This document shows, piece after piece, positions 46,521 through 55,584 of a stretch of 64,000 bases of DNA. Below the pieces are notes generated by a model. It was not told the origin of the DNA, ran no database searches, and was given only the letters and a program-made list of their open reading frames with translations. The DNA lies in assembly GCA_009835395.1 (NCBI GenBank), contig VXXM01000059.1, positions 1 to 64,000 on the forward strand, given 5' to 3'. The stretch is from Acidimicrobiia bacterium. Lineage in GTDB: Bacteria > Actinomycetota > Acidimicrobiia > Acidimicrobiales > CATQHL01. Within the stretch, counting starts at the first letter, position 1. Each line of letters starts with the position of its first letter. A program made the translations under genes and the position numbers.

Positions 46521-47795
46521 ATGGCCCGCTGGCTCAAGACAGGAATCGCCGAGGACGAAAAGCGCGCCCGCGATGACCAGGTTCGGGACACGGTGACGAA
46601 GATCCTCGACGACATCGAGCGTCGCGGCGACGAGGCCGTGCGCGAGCTGTCGATCCGCTTCGACAACTGGGATCCCACCGACTTCCGCCTCAGCGAAGAC
46701 GAGATCGCCGCCGCCCTCGCCGAGATCCCCGACGAGACGCTCGACGACATCCGCTTCGCCCAGGCGCAGATCCGCAACTTCGCCCAGATCCAGCGCGACT
46801 CGCTGCTGGACGTGGAGGCCGAGACCCTGCCGGGGGTGGTCCTGGGGCACAAGAACATCCCGGTGGGGTCGGTGGGCTGCTACGTGCCCGGTGGCAAGTA
46901 CCCGCTGGTGGCCTCGGCGCACATGTCGGTGGTGACCGCCAAGGTGGCCGGCGTGGAGCGCATCGTGACGTGCGCCCCGCCGTTCGGCGGCCGTCCCGCC
47001 TCGGCCATCATCGCCGCCCAGCACCTCGGCGGTGCCGATGAGATCTACTGCCTGGGCGGCGTGCAGGCGGTCGGCGCCATGGCTCTGGGCACCTCCACGA
47101 TGGCACCGGTGGACATGCTCGTGGGCCCCGGCAACCCGTTCGTGGCCGAGGCAAAGCGTCAGCTGTTCGGGCGCGTCGGCATCGACCTGCTGGCCGGACC
47201 CACCGAGACGCTCGTGATCGCGGACGACACCAGCGACGGGGAGATCTGCGCCACGGACCTGCTGGGCCAGGCCGAGCACGGGCCGACGTCGCCGGCGATC
47301 CTGCTGACCACCTCGGAGGAACTGGCGGTCGCCACCATGGCCGAGGTGGAGCGGCAACTGGAGATCCTGCCCACCGGGGAGATCGCCGGGACGGCCTGGC
47401 GGGACTACGGCCAGGTGATCGTGGCCGACGACGATGACGAGATGGTGCGCATCGGCGACGACATCGCCTCCGAGCACGTGCAGGTCATGACGGCGGATCC
47501 GGACTGGTTCGCCGAGCGGCTCACGAACTACGGCTCGCTGTTCCTGGGCGACCGCACCAACGTGTCCTACGGCGACAAGGTCATCGGCACCAACCACACG
47601 CTGCCCACCCGCCGGGCGGCCCGCTACACGGGCGGGCTGTGGGTCGGCAAGTTCCTGAAGACCTGCACCTACCAGAAGGTGCTGACCGACGAGGCCTCGG
47701 TGCTGCTGGGCGAGTACTGCTCGCGGCTCTGCGCCCTGGAGGGCTTCGCGGGCCACAAGGAGCAGGCCGACATCCGGGTGCGGCGGCTGGCGTGA
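46521..47795 (+). CDS. HisD-family dehydrogenase, probably not histidine biosynthesis
   Basis: 424 residues of the histidinol dehydrogenase fold: [52 protein letters not shown] and [20 protein letters not shown]. The C-terminal [12 protein letters not shown] segment and AEHGPTSPA differ from genuine HisD and resemble the sulfopropanediol dehydrogenase (HpsN) branch. No other his gene is near; it sits between a lactonase and an SDR with a 4-base overlap. Predicted four-electron oxidation of a polyol-like alcohol to the acid using NAD, with zinc. Substrate is inference. Confidence 0.85.
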   Translation: MARWLKTGIAEDEKRARDDQVRDTVTKILDDIERRGDEAVRELSIRFDNWDPTDFRLSEDEIAAALAEIPDETLDDIRFAQAQIRNFAQIQRDSLLDVEAETLPGVVLGHKNIPVGSVGCYVPGGKYPLVASAHMSVVTAKVAGVERIVTCAPPFGGRPASAIIAAQHLGGADEIYCLGGVQAVGAMALGTSTMAPVDMLVGPGNPFVAEAKRQLFGRVGIDLLAGPTETLVIADDTSDGEICATDLLGQAEHGPTSPAILLTTSEELAVATMAEVERQLEILPTGEIAGTAWRDYGQVIVADDDDEMVRIGDDIASEHVQVMTADPDWFAERLTNYGSLFLGDRTNVSYGDKVIGTNHTLPTRRAARYTGGLWVGKFLKTCTYQKVLTDEASVLLGEYCSRLCALEGFAGHKEQADIRVRRLA

Positions 47796-48586
47796 GCGGC
47801 GACGGCGGCGGGGCCAACTCGGGGAGCCTCCCCGGTCGCGGCCTGCGCCTGGACGGGCAGCGCGCGCTGGTGACCGGCGCCGGCCGGGGCATCGGACTGG
47901 CGTGCGCCGAGGGGCTGGCGGCGGCGGGCGCCGCGGTGACCCTGCTGAGCCGCACCCGCAGTGAACTGGAGGAGGCCGCGGCGAGTATCGAGACCGCGGG
48001 CGGCCGGGCCGACGTGCTGGTCTGCGACTGCACGGACGCCGATGCGGTCTCCGAGGTGATCGGTGGGGCATCGGACCACTGGGACGTGCTGGTCAACAAC
48101 GCCGGCACCAACCGCCCGCAGTCCTTCCTGGAGGTCACCCGCGAGGCGTTCGACGAGGTCATGCGCATCAACGTCACGGGGGCCTTCTTCGTGGCCCAGA
48201 CGGTTGCGGCCAAGATGGCCGCAACCGGTGAGGGCGGCAGCATCATCAACATGTCCTCCCAGATGGCGCACGTCGGCGGGGCCCGCCGCTCGGTCTACTG
48301 CGCCTCCAAGCACGCCCTCGAGGGCATGACCAAGGCCATGGCCATCGACCTGGCCCCGCACCGCATCAGGGTCAACACGGTGTGCCCCACGTTCGTGCTG
48401 ACCCCCATGACCGCGGCCTACTTCGAGGACGAGGCCTTCCTCGCCGACACCCTGGGCCGCATCCCACTGGGGCGCCTGGCCGAGATGAACGACGTGACCG
48501 GTGCCGTCGTGTTCCTGGCGTCGGACGCCTCGGCCATGATCACCGGATCAGCCCTCAAGGTCGACGGAGGCTGGACCGCCATCTGA
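47792..48586 (+). CDS. Short-chain dehydrogenase/reductase
   Basis: 264-residue classical [39 protein letters not shown], catalytic YCASK and DGGWTAI at the end. GTG 47792 overlaps the stop of the HisD-like gene (GTGA), so the two are translated together and probably act in one pathway. The first 22 residues are a Gly/Ser-rich extension. Convergent with another SDR (12-base gap). Confidence 0.9.
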   Translation: MSGDGGGANSGSLPGRGLRLDGQRALVTGAGRGIGLACAEGLAAAGAAVTLLSRTRSELEEAAASIETAGGRADVLVCDCTDADAVSEVIGGASDHWDVLVNNAGTNRPQSFLEVTREAFDEVMRINVTGAFFVAQTVAAKMAATGEGGSIINMSSQMAHVGGARRSVYCASKHALEGMTKAMAIDLAPHRIRVNTVCPTFVLTPMTAAYFEDEAFLADTLGRIPLGRLAEMNDVTGAVVFLASDASAMITGSALKVDGGWTAI

Positions 48587-48598
48587 TCGCCCCCGCGG

Positions 48599-49342
48599 TC
48601 AGTGGATGGTGCGGCCCCCGTCGACGGGCAGCGCCTGGCCGGTGATGAACGAGGCGTCGTCGCTGGCCAGGTAGGCGATGGTGGCGGCGATCTCGGCGGG
48701 TCGCCCCAGGCGCTCGATGAGGTAGCCCTCCACCGTCCGCTTCAGCCGCTCCTCCGGGTCGTCCGCGGCGGCCACCACTGCCGCGATCATCGGGGTGTCC
48801 ACCGAGCCAGGGCACACGGCGTTGACCCTGATGCCCTCGGCGGCATGGTCCTTGGCCAGGGACTGCGTCAGGGTGATGACGCCGCCCTTGGAGGTGGCAT
48901 AGGACACCATGCCGACCAGGCCGCGCAGGCCGGCGAAGGAGCTGAGGTTGACGATGGCCCCGCCACCGCTGCGGCGCATGTGCCCGACGGCGGCCCGGCA
49001 GCCAAGGAAGACACCGGTGAGATTCACGTCCAGGACGCGGTGCCACTGGTCGAGGCTCGTGTCCTCGGCAGTTCCGCTGCCGAGGATCCCGGCGCTGTTG
49101 ACGAGCACGTCGAGGCGTCCGGAGGTCTCGACGACCTTCTCGAAGGCGGCGATCCAGTGCTCCTCCACGGTGACGTCCACCTCGACGGCCGGGTGGCCGG
49201 CGGGCCCTTCCAGTCCGGGCAGCACCGCGGACCAGACGGTCGCGCCCTCCGCGGCCAGCCGCGCCACCGTGGCACCGCCGATGCCGCCCTCGGCGCCGCT
49301 CACCACGGCCACCTTGCCCTCGAACCTGCGCATCGACGTCAT
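48599..49342 (-). CDS. Short-chain dehydrogenase/reductase
   Basis: 247 residues with VSGAEGGIGGATVARLAAEG, NSAGILGSG, NLSSFAGLRG, YATSK and ITGQALPVDGGRTIH; a complete classical SDR. TAGCGT 7 bases before the ATG (49350-49355, minus strand) suggests its own leaderless transcript even though it lies 49 bases downstream of another SDR on the same strand. Substrate unknown; three SDR genes lie within 2.4 kb here. Confidence 0.89.
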   Translation of the reverse strand: MTSMRRFEGKVAVVSGAEGGIGGATVARLAAEGATVWSAVLPGLEGPAGHPAVEVDVTVEEHWIAAFEKVVETSGRLDVLVNSAGILGSGTAEDTSLDQWHRVLDVNLTGVFLGCRAAVGHMRRSGGGAIVNLSSFAGLRGLVGMVSYATSKGGVITLTQSLAKDHAAEGIRVNAVCPGSVDTPMIAAVVAAADDPEERLKRTVEGYLIERLGRPAEIAATIAYLASDDASFITGQALPVDGGRTIH

Positions 49343-49391
49343 CCCGCAGACGCTAGCGATGCGGATCGGAGGTGCGGCTCAGAGGCGCTGC

Positions 49392-50159
49392 TCAGTGCAG
49401 GGCGATGCCGCCGGTGATGTCGAACTCGGCGCCGGTTGCGTAGCTGCTGGCGTCGCTGAGCAGCCAGACGATGATCTCCGCCACCTCCTGCGGCTCGCCG
49501 AGGCGCCCCAGCGGGATCATCTCGCGCTCGGCCTTGGCGAGCAGCGCCGGATCGGTCTGCTCGGTGAGCATGCGGGTGCGCATGGCGCCGGGGCAGACCG
49601 TGTTGACGAGGATGCCGTCGGCCGCACCGAAGTTGGCGAACATCTTGGTCATCACTGCCACCGCACCCTTGGTGGTCTCGTACAGCAGCGACGTGGTGGT
49701 GAATCCGCCCTCGTAGACGCCGGTGGAGGTGACGTTCACCACGCGGCCCCAACCGCGGGTGGCCATGTCGGCCATGGCGGCGCGGCACAGCAGCAGCGGC
49801 GCCCGGGCGTTGATGTGGTACACGAAGTCGAACCGCTCGGCGGTGATGTCCTCCAGTTCCGTGCGGAACAGCACCGCGGCGGCGTTCACCAGGGCGTCCA
49901 CCCGGCCGAAGTGCGCCACCGCCTGCGGCACCACCGTCTCCACCTGCTCGGCGTCGCCGAGGTCCACGACGATGCCGTGCGCCTCGGCCCCTAGCGCCCG
50001 CACGTCATCCAGAGTCCCCTCCAGCGCGTCGGTGCGGTTGTCCACCAGGGCGAGCCGGTAGCCACCCCGCTCGGCGATGATCCGCGCCGCTGCGCCGGAC
50101 AGACCGCCGCCTGCCCCGGTCAGGAGCGCCACCCGCTCGGGTGCGTCGGAGTTGCTCAT
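49392..50159 (-). CDS. Short-chain dehydrogenase/reductase
   Basis: 255 residues. The nucleotide loop reads LTGAGGGLSGAAARI, with Ser at the last glycine of the usual GxxxGxG; catalytic Ser/Tyr/Lys are intact (NVTSTGVYEGG, YETTK), and the end is ATGAEFDITGG. ATG has AAGGAGA upstream. It follows the unknown protein at 50223 by 63 bases and the sugar ABC transporter further upstream on the same strand, so it may act on the transported compound. Confidence 0.88.
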   Translation of the reverse strand: MSNSDAPERVALLTGAGGGLSGAAARIIAERGGYRLALVDNRTDALEGTLDDVRALGAEAHGIVVDLGDAEQVETVVPQAVAHFGRVDALVNAAAVLFRTELEDITAERFDFVYHINARAPLLLCRAAMADMATRGWGRVVNVTSTGVYEGGFTTTSLLYETTKGAVAVMTKMFANFGAADGILVNTVCPGAMRTRMLTEQTDPALLAKAEREMIPLGRLGEPQEVAEIIVWLLSDASSYATGAEFDITGGIALH

Positions 50160-50222
50160 CGGTGTCTCCTTCCTTGCCGCCGTCTCAGCGGCTCGACTCA
50201 GTCGCCGCCTTCGCCGCCAGCC

Positions 50223-51365
50223 CTAGTTCGAGTCGCCTCCGGGGTCGAGCCCCGGGATGACGTCGGGCTTCTGGCGGCCCACGTCGGTGTAGTAGCGCTC
50301 GGGCACCTTGGCCGGGTCCTTGTAGACGTGCCAGGTGCACTTGGCGGTACCGTCGTTGGGGTAGGTGGGTGGCTCGGTGACCCGCACGGGATAGCCGAAG
50401 TGGTCGATGGGCATCAACTGCATGACCATGCAGCAGTTCACGCAGTAGTAGCAGACGCCCTTGGTGTTCCAGGCGAAGTCGAACTCCTCCTCGAAGACGC
50501 CGAACTCGAAGGGCGACTCCATGCGGGGCGGTGAGCCCTCGACGGCGTCGACGAGCATCGAACGGCCGCCGCTGCCGCACGGGTTGAAGCGCCACGTGTA
50601 GCGGTCCTCGTCCTCGCTGAACTCCATATTGCCGTCCCGCTCAGGGCCCACCAAGTGGCCGCGCATCGCCTCCATGGCCAGGTAGACGTTGGTCCACAAC
50701 GACTCCGACCAGGGGTTCTTCTGGATGTCGAACTTCTCGTAGCGCGTCTCGAACAGCGGCCCGATGATGGCGCTCCAGAAATCGCCGACCGCCTCCTCGC
50801 CCCAGTAGACCACCGCCTCGTTCAGCAGCCCGTAGAGGTGGTCCACGTCGCGGTCCTGAACCTGCCGCCAGACCTCCTTCAGCTCGGCGAGGGACTCCAG
50901 CGCCTCGGCGCGGTCGTGCGCCCCGACGGCCACCAGGCAGCGCCGCATCTCGGCCTCGAACTCCGCCCAGCGCACGCTTGAGACGAACGGCCGCCCGTCC
51001 GGCAGGCGGATCAGGTCGATGAGCCGCCGGTTCAGTTCCAGGAGTTGCGCCCGGCCGATGCCCCGCTCGGCCAGGAAGGCGACGGCGTCAGGGATCAGCC
51101 CTTCGAAGAAGCCGTGGATGACCGCGGCCTCGTCGTAGAAGAAGTCCACGTACTCGGCGGCCTCCGCCCACTGTCCCGCCTCGATCGCCTCGATCGCCCT
51201 CGTGTAGGTGGCAACCGCGTGGGACTCCCACGTGACATCCGAGCGAACTCGCCGGCCCAGCGTCTCGGAGTACTGCAGCACCCCGGTCGGCGAGATCTCC
51301 GGTGCGGGCATCTCCGATGCCTCGGCCAACATCTCGCTGATCCATCCCGATGCGTCCTTGACCAT
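50223..51365 (-). CDS. Unknown 380-residue Cys-motif protein
   Basis: I do not recognise this family. It is mostly helical and acidic (TYTRAIEAIEAGQWAEAAEY, VDHLYGLLNEAVVYW). Near the C-terminus it has CGSGGRS, then GVCYYCVNCCMVMQLMPIDH and AKCTWHVYKDP, a dense cysteine cluster with a following His that could bind zinc or iron or form a catalytic Cys site. No signal peptide or membrane segment is visible. ATG follows AGGGGGAG. It lies between the ABC ATPase (120 bases upstream) and an SDR on the same strand, suggesting an enzyme acting on an imported sugar-like compound. Confidence 0.75.
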   Translation of the reverse strand: MVKDASGWISEMLAEASEMPAPEISPTGVLQYSETLGRRVRSDVTWESHAVATYTRAIEAIEAGQWAEAAEYVDFFYDEAAVIHGFFEGLIPDAVAFLAERGIGRAQLLELNRRLIDLIRLPDGRPFVSSVRWAEFEAEMRRCLVAVGAHDRAEALESLAELKEVWRQVQDRDVDHLYGLLNEAVVYWGEEAVGDFWSAIIGPLFETRYEKFDIQKNPWSESLWTNVYLAMEAMRGHLVGPERDGNMEFSEDEDRYTWRFNPCGSGGRSMLVDAVEGSPPRMESPFEFGVFEEEFDFAWNTKGVCYYCVNCCMVMQLMPIDHFGYPVRVTEPPTYPNDGTAKCTWHVYKDPAKVPERYYTDVGRQKPDVIPGLDPGGDSN

Positions 51366-51485
51366 TGGTCTCCCCCTTCGTGCGGTGGTGTTCTTCTTAG
51401 TCGATCGCCGGCACCGTCGGACCGGCCGAACGCTCGTAGGTTGCCTGCCGGTTCACCGCGGCGACGGCCGGTTGCCGAGGGCCGC

Positions 51486-52277
51486 TCACCGAGCGCCGGT
51501 TATGTAGGCCACGACCTCCTCGGCCGTGGTTTCAGCCTTGTCCAGGTCGGCAACCAGGTAGCCCCGCCTCAGCACCAGGATCCGGGTGCAGACCGACCAG
51601 ACGTGCTGCAGGTTGTGGGCGATAACGATCATCGCCCGGTCCTCGCCGGCCAACTCGTTGATCATGTCCAGCACGCCGGCGGACTCCTGCACGCCAAGTG
51701 CGGCCGTGGGCTCGTCGAGCAAGAGCAGCCGCCCGCCCCAGAATGCCGCCTTGGCCAGGGCGACGATCTGGCGCTGGCCGCCCGACATGGTCTCGACGGC
51801 GGCGTCGAAGTTCGGGAACTTGGCGGGGATCTCGCTGACCTTCTCGCGCGCCCGGCGGCGCATGTCGCGGCGGTTCAGGACGCCGAGGCGCTGCCGGATC
51901 CCCTTCTGCAGGATCTCCCGGCCCAGGAAGAAGTTGGTGGCCATGTCGAACATCTCGATGAGGGCCAACTCCTGGTAGACGGTCTCGATGCCGGCATCGC
52001 GCGCCTCGGCGGGCGTTGCCACGTCCAGCGGCTTGCCGTCGAGGAAGACGTGGCCGCTCGTGGGGTGCTGAACGCCGGCGACGATCGTCACCAGGGTGGA
52101 CTTGCCGGCACCGTTGTCGCCGACGAGGCCGACGACCTCGCCGGCGTTCACCGAGAAGCTCACATCCTGCAGCGCCTTCACGGCGCCGAACTCCTTAGAG
52201 AGGTGGTCCACCACCAAGAGGGGCGCCTCGGTACCGGCCACCGTGACCGGATCCTGGGGAACGGCCGACGCGCTCAC
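51486..52277 (-). CDS. Sugar-type ABC transporter ATP-binding protein
   Basis: 263-residue single nucleotide-binding domain: Walker A GDNGAGKST, Q-loop TVYQELAL, signature MSGGQRQIVALAKA, Walker B LLLLDEPTAALG and H-loop IVIAHNLQHV. Sequence style is that of the ribose/fructose/xylose (CUT2) importers. Most CUT2 ATPases have two fused domains of about 500 residues; this one has a single domain as in FrcA, so it should dimerise. GTG overlaps the permease stop by 4 bases. Confidence 0.92.
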   Translation of the reverse strand: MSASAVPQDPVTVAGTEAPLLVVDHLSKEFGAVKALQDVSFSVNAGEVVGLVGDNGAGKSTLVTIVAGVQHPTSGHVFLDGKPLDVATPAEARDAGIETVYQELALIEMFDMATNFFLGREILQKGIRQRLGVLNRRDMRRRAREKVSEIPAKFPNFDAAVETMSGGQRQIVALAKAAFWGGRLLLLDEPTAALGVQESAGVLDMINELAGEDRAMIVIAHNLQHVWSVCTRILVLRRGYLVADLDKAETTAEEVVAYITGAR

Positions 52278-53359
52278 AACTCGAACCTCACTTCCGGCTT
52301 GCCGCGCCGCAGCCGCAACTGGTCGAAGGCCACGGCCGTCACCAGCAGACCACCCCGCACGACCTCCTGCCAGAACGACGTGACCCGCATCAGCGTGAGC
52401 CCGTTGTCCAGCACGGCCAGGATGAGGATCGCCACGAGCGTGCCCCCGATGGTGCCGCGCCCGCCCGAGAGGCTGGCACCGCCGAGGATCACCCCGGTGA
52501 TCGCCAGGAGTTCGAGCCCCATGCCCGTCGTGGGTGCCGTGGCGCCGATCGACGACACCAGGATGAAGCTGCCCAGCGCGACCGAGAGTCCCGAGAGCAT
52601 GAAGGCGATCACCACGTTGCGCTCCAGCGACACGCCCGCCAGCCGCGCCGCCTTCGGGTTGGCCCCCATGGCGTACATGTGCAGCCCGTAGCGGGTGTAG
52701 CGCATCAGCAGGCTGAAGAGCAGCGCCACGGCCAGCAGGATCAGCACGGCGACCGGGAGCCGCACATCGGTGCCCGGGATCGCGAAGCGGCTTCGCCCCA
52801 GGAAGCCGAACCCGTCCAGGCGGATCGAGCGGCCGTCGCCGATGAGCTTCGCGGCGCCCCGGAAGGCGGCGAGGGTACCCAGGGTGGCGATCAGCGAATT
52901 GACGCGCAGCTTGGTGATCGCGACCGCGTTGATGGCGGCGATGCCCATGGCGGCCCCGATGGCGGCGAGCACGGCGACGCCCAGCCCGAAGCGGCTCTCT
53001 GCGACGACGGTCAGCGTCGTGGCGGCGAAACCGACGGCGGAGCCGATGGAGATGTCCACCTGCCGGGCGACCAGTAGCAGCGTCGCCGGCGCCGCCACGA
53101 TGCCCACCACCGCGGCGTTCATCAGCACGTTGATGAGGTTGTTGGTGGTCAGGAAGAACGGGCTGGCGAAGGTGAAGATCACTCCGAGGGCGATCAGGAC
53201 CAGCAGGCGGGCGTTGTCGGGGCGGAACAGCCAGCGGAGCGGACGCATCGGCAGCGCGGTCCCCGCACTCATGCCTAGTGCCGCCGCGCCGCTCGACTCG
53301 GCCTCGGGTGAGGCGGCGAGCCGGTCGGACCCGGTCTCGCCGCCCCTATCGATTCCCAC
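52274..53359 (-). CDS. Sugar-type ABC transporter permease (CUT2)
   Basis: 361-residue integral membrane protein of the RbsC/FrcC family with about ten spans; characteristic NLINVLMNAAVVGIVA, VDISIGSAVG, NGLTLMRVTSFWQEV and GASLSGGRGTIGGT. The first 40 residues are a cytoplasmic head. GTG 53359 start, 41 bases after the binding-protein stop; overlaps the ATPase gene. The likely substrate is a pentose, hexose or polyol; the co-located dehydrogenases favour a sugar or sugar acid. Confidence 0.92.
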   Translation of the reverse strand: MGIDRGGETGSDRLAASPEAESSGAAALGMSAGTALPMRPLRWLFRPDNARLLVLIALGVIFTFASPFFLTTNNLINVLMNAAVVGIVAAPATLLLVARQVDISIGSAVGFAATTLTVVAESRFGLGVAVLAAIGAAMGIAAINAVAITKLRVNSLIATLGTLAAFRGAAKLIGDGRSIRLDGFGFLGRSRFAIPGTDVRLPVAVLILLAVALLFSLLMRYTRYGLHMYAMGANPKAARLAGVSLERNVVIAFMLSGLSVALGSFILVSSIGATAPTTGMGLELLAITGVILGGASLSGGRGTIGGTLVAILILAVLDNGLTLMRVTSFWQEVVRGGLLVTAVAFDQLRLRRGKPEVRFEL

Positions 53360-53400
53360 GCGGCGTCGCCTGGCCGGTTGCCTACCTGATCGACGGGCCG

Positions 53401-55410
53401 CTACTCGGGGTAGTACTCGTCGATGTTGGTCTTGTCGATGAAGACGTGGTCGATGAGGATCTCCTCGTCGACGGGCTCGCCCTTGGCGAGCGCGATCGCC
53501 GCGGGCACCGCGATCGAGCCGTAGCTCTCGGGGAAGTACGCCACGTCGCCCACCCAGTACGGGTTGTTGCGGATCTCATCGAGGATCGAACCGTCGGCGC
53601 CGTGACCGACGACCCACACTTGGCCCTCACGGCCTGCGACCTCCGCGGCCGCCAAAGCCGCGCCCGGCATCGAATCCCCCGACGGGCTGATCACCAGGAT
53701 CACCTCCGCCGTCGGCAACGTCGTCAACAGGTCCGTGAACTGCCGGCGCGTGTTCTCGGGCTGGTCGCCGCCGCCGCTGAGCGTGTCGATCGAGAAGTAC
53801 TTGTCATCGGGCACCGGCCCGCAGACCTCCTCGAAACCGTCCTTGCTGCCCCCGGCGCGAGGACCGTTCACCGCCGGAATGCTCGGAATGTCCAACGACA
53901 CATACGCGTCGTAGTTGCAGCCGAACTCGGACTGGGCGAAGTTGCCCAGACCGCGACCGGACACCACACCCGCGAAGTGGTTGTTGGCGCCGATCCACAC
54001 CCGCTGGCACGGCTTCTCGTCAGTGTCCAACGCGACGGTCGGCAAGTTCCCGTACGCCTCGCAGATCTCCGGCGCCGAATCCGGGAAGAACTGCCAGTTG
54101 ATCATCGAGTCCAGGTCCTGCACCGCCAGCGTGCGCGCACACTCCAACGCCTCCTCAGCGGAGAAGTTGCTGTCACACTCCGCCAACTCCACACCGGCCT
54201 TGGCGGCCTCCTCACGGATCGACTCGGTCACAATCAACACAAACGGATCCGCATCACCACCAGAGATATACCCCAAACGGATATCCTCGACGGGCTCGGC
54301 GCCCTCGAGCGGGTAGTAGTCGTCGATGTTGGTCTTGTCGATGAAGACGTGGTCGATGAGGATCTCCTCGTCGACGGGCTCGCCCTTGGCGAGCGCGATC
54401 GCCGCGGGCACCGCGATCGAGCCGTAGCTCTCGGGGAAGTACGCCACGTCGCCCACCCAGTACGGGTTGTTGCGGATCTCATCGAGGATCGAACCGTCGG
54501 CGCCGTGACCGACGACCCACACTTGGCCCTCACGGCCTGCGACCTCCGCGGCCGCCAAAGCCGCGCCCGGCATCGAATCCCCCGACGGGCTGATCACCAG
54601 GATCACCTCCGCCGTCGGCAACGTCGTCAACAGGTCCGTGAACTGCCGGCGCGTGTTCTCGGGCTGGTCGCCGCCGCCGCTGAGCGTGTCGATCGAGAAG
54701 TACTTGTCATCGGGCACCGGCCCGCAGACCTCCTCGAAACCGTCCTTGCTGCCCCCGGCGCGAGGACCGTTCACCGCCGGAATGCTCGGAATGTCCAACG
54801 ACACATACGCGTCGTAGTTGCAGCCGAACTCGGACTGGGCGAAGTTGCCCAGACCGCGACCGGACACCACACCCGCGAAGTGGTTGTTGGCGCCGATCCA
54901 CACCCGCTGGCACGGCTTCTCGTCAGTGTCCAACGCGACGGTCGGCAAGTTCCCGTACGCCTCGCAGATCTCCGGCGCCGAATCCGGGAAGAACTGCCAG
55001 TTGATCATCGAGTCCAGGTCCTGCACCGCCAGCGTGCGCGCACACTCCAACGCCTCCTCAGCGGAGAAGTTGCTGTCACACTCCGCCAACTCCACACCGG
55101 CCTTGGCGGCCTCCTCACGGATCGACTCGGTCACAATCAACACAAACGGATCCGCATCACCACCAGAGATATACCCCAAACGGATCACGTCGTCGCCCGC
55201 AGGTGCTGCGGGTTCGGCGTCGTCCATCGGCTCGGCGGGCTCCGCCGGCTCGGGAGGCGGCGCCGCGTCGGGTGCAGCCGGCTCGGCCGCGGGCGCTGGT
55301 GCCGTCGAGACGGCCTCCTCGTCGTCGGCGCACGCGCCGGCGACGAGTGCCATCACTCCCAGAATGATGACGAACAGAGATAGTGCGCGAGATCGGCTCG
55401 AGTGCCGCAT
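53401..55410 (-). CDS. Sugar-binding lipoprotein with two nearly identical binding domains
   Basis: 669 residues. Signal with lipobox VAGAC (Cys27), a Pro/Ala/Glu linker (30-74), then two copies of a 290-residue type I periplasmic-binding domain (76-368 and 377-669), joined by a short LEGAEPVED linker. Each reads IRLGYISGGDADPFVLIVTE ... YFPESYGSIAVPAAIALA. The domains differ in only one residue near their ends (NIDDYYP versus NIDEYYP). CUT2 binding proteins normally have one domain of about 320 residues. The double protein may raise local ligand capacity, or be a very young duplication. ATG has GGGAGGGGGG upstream. Confidence 0.9.
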   Translation of the reverse strand: MRHSSRSRALSLFVIILGVMALVAGACADDEEAVSTAPAPAAEPAAPDAAPPPEPAEPAEPMDDAEPAAPAGDDVIRLGYISGGDADPFVLIVTESIREEAAKAGVELAECDSNFSAEEALECARTLAVQDLDSMINWQFFPDSAPEICEAYGNLPTVALDTDEKPCQRVWIGANNHFAGVVSGRGLGNFAQSEFGCNYDAYVSLDIPSIPAVNGPRAGGSKDGFEEVCGPVPDDKYFSIDTLSGGGDQPENTRRQFTDLLTTLPTAEVILVISPSGDSMPGAALAAAEVAGREGQVWVVGHGADGSILDEIRNNPYWVGDVAYFPESYGSIAVPAAIALAKGEPVDEEILIDHVFIDKTNIDDYYPLEGAEPVEDIRLGYISGGDADPFVLIVTESIREEAAKAGVELAECDSNFSAEEALECARTLAVQDLDSMINWQFFPDSAPEICEAYGNLPTVALDTDEKPCQRVWIGANNHFAGVVSGRGLGNFAQSEFGCNYDAYVSLDIPSIPAVNGPRAGGSKDGFEEVCGPVPDDKYFSIDTLSGGGDQPENTRRQFTDLLTTLPTAEVILVISPSGDSMPGAALAAAEVAGREGQVWVVGHGADGSILDEIRNNPYWVGDVAYFPESYGSIAVPAAIALAKGEPVDEEILIDHVFIDKTNIDEYYPE
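53408..54282. repeat. 875-bp tandem repeat, copy encoding the C-terminal domain
   Basis: Matches 54311-55185 with a fixed offset of 903 bases (301 codons, in frame). The only difference I found is at 53416 (C) versus 54319 (G). Confidence 0.95.
54311..55185. repeat. 875-bp tandem repeat, copy encoding the N-terminal domain
   Basis: Second copy of the unit, separated from the first by a unique 28-base linker (54283-54310). Near-complete identity even at silent positions indicates very recent duplication, gene conversion, or an assembly error. Confidence 0.95.
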
Positions 55411-55584
55411 GGGGACCCCCCTCCCCTCGAAGCGCCGGCCCGGCACAGCTCATCCCATGCCCCCGGAGCCGGTGCAGACCCCGCCAACGGTAGTTCGCCG
55501 CAGTCGCGGGTGCCACGGGCGGCGGGTGGCGCCGGGCCGTGGGCACCGACGCCGCACGCCGGCGCAATGGGGCTGGGATCCGGG

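Noticed and set aside
46521-47795. Naming the HisD-like gene hisD
   Set aside because: No other histidine genes are nearby and the C-terminal [14 protein letters not shown] region differs from true HisD; left without a symbol.
53278-55383. 701-residue plus-strand open frame over the binding-protein gene
   Set aside because: It is the antisense shadow of the lipoprotein gene, Arg/His/Leu-rich and itself internally duplicated because the DNA is.
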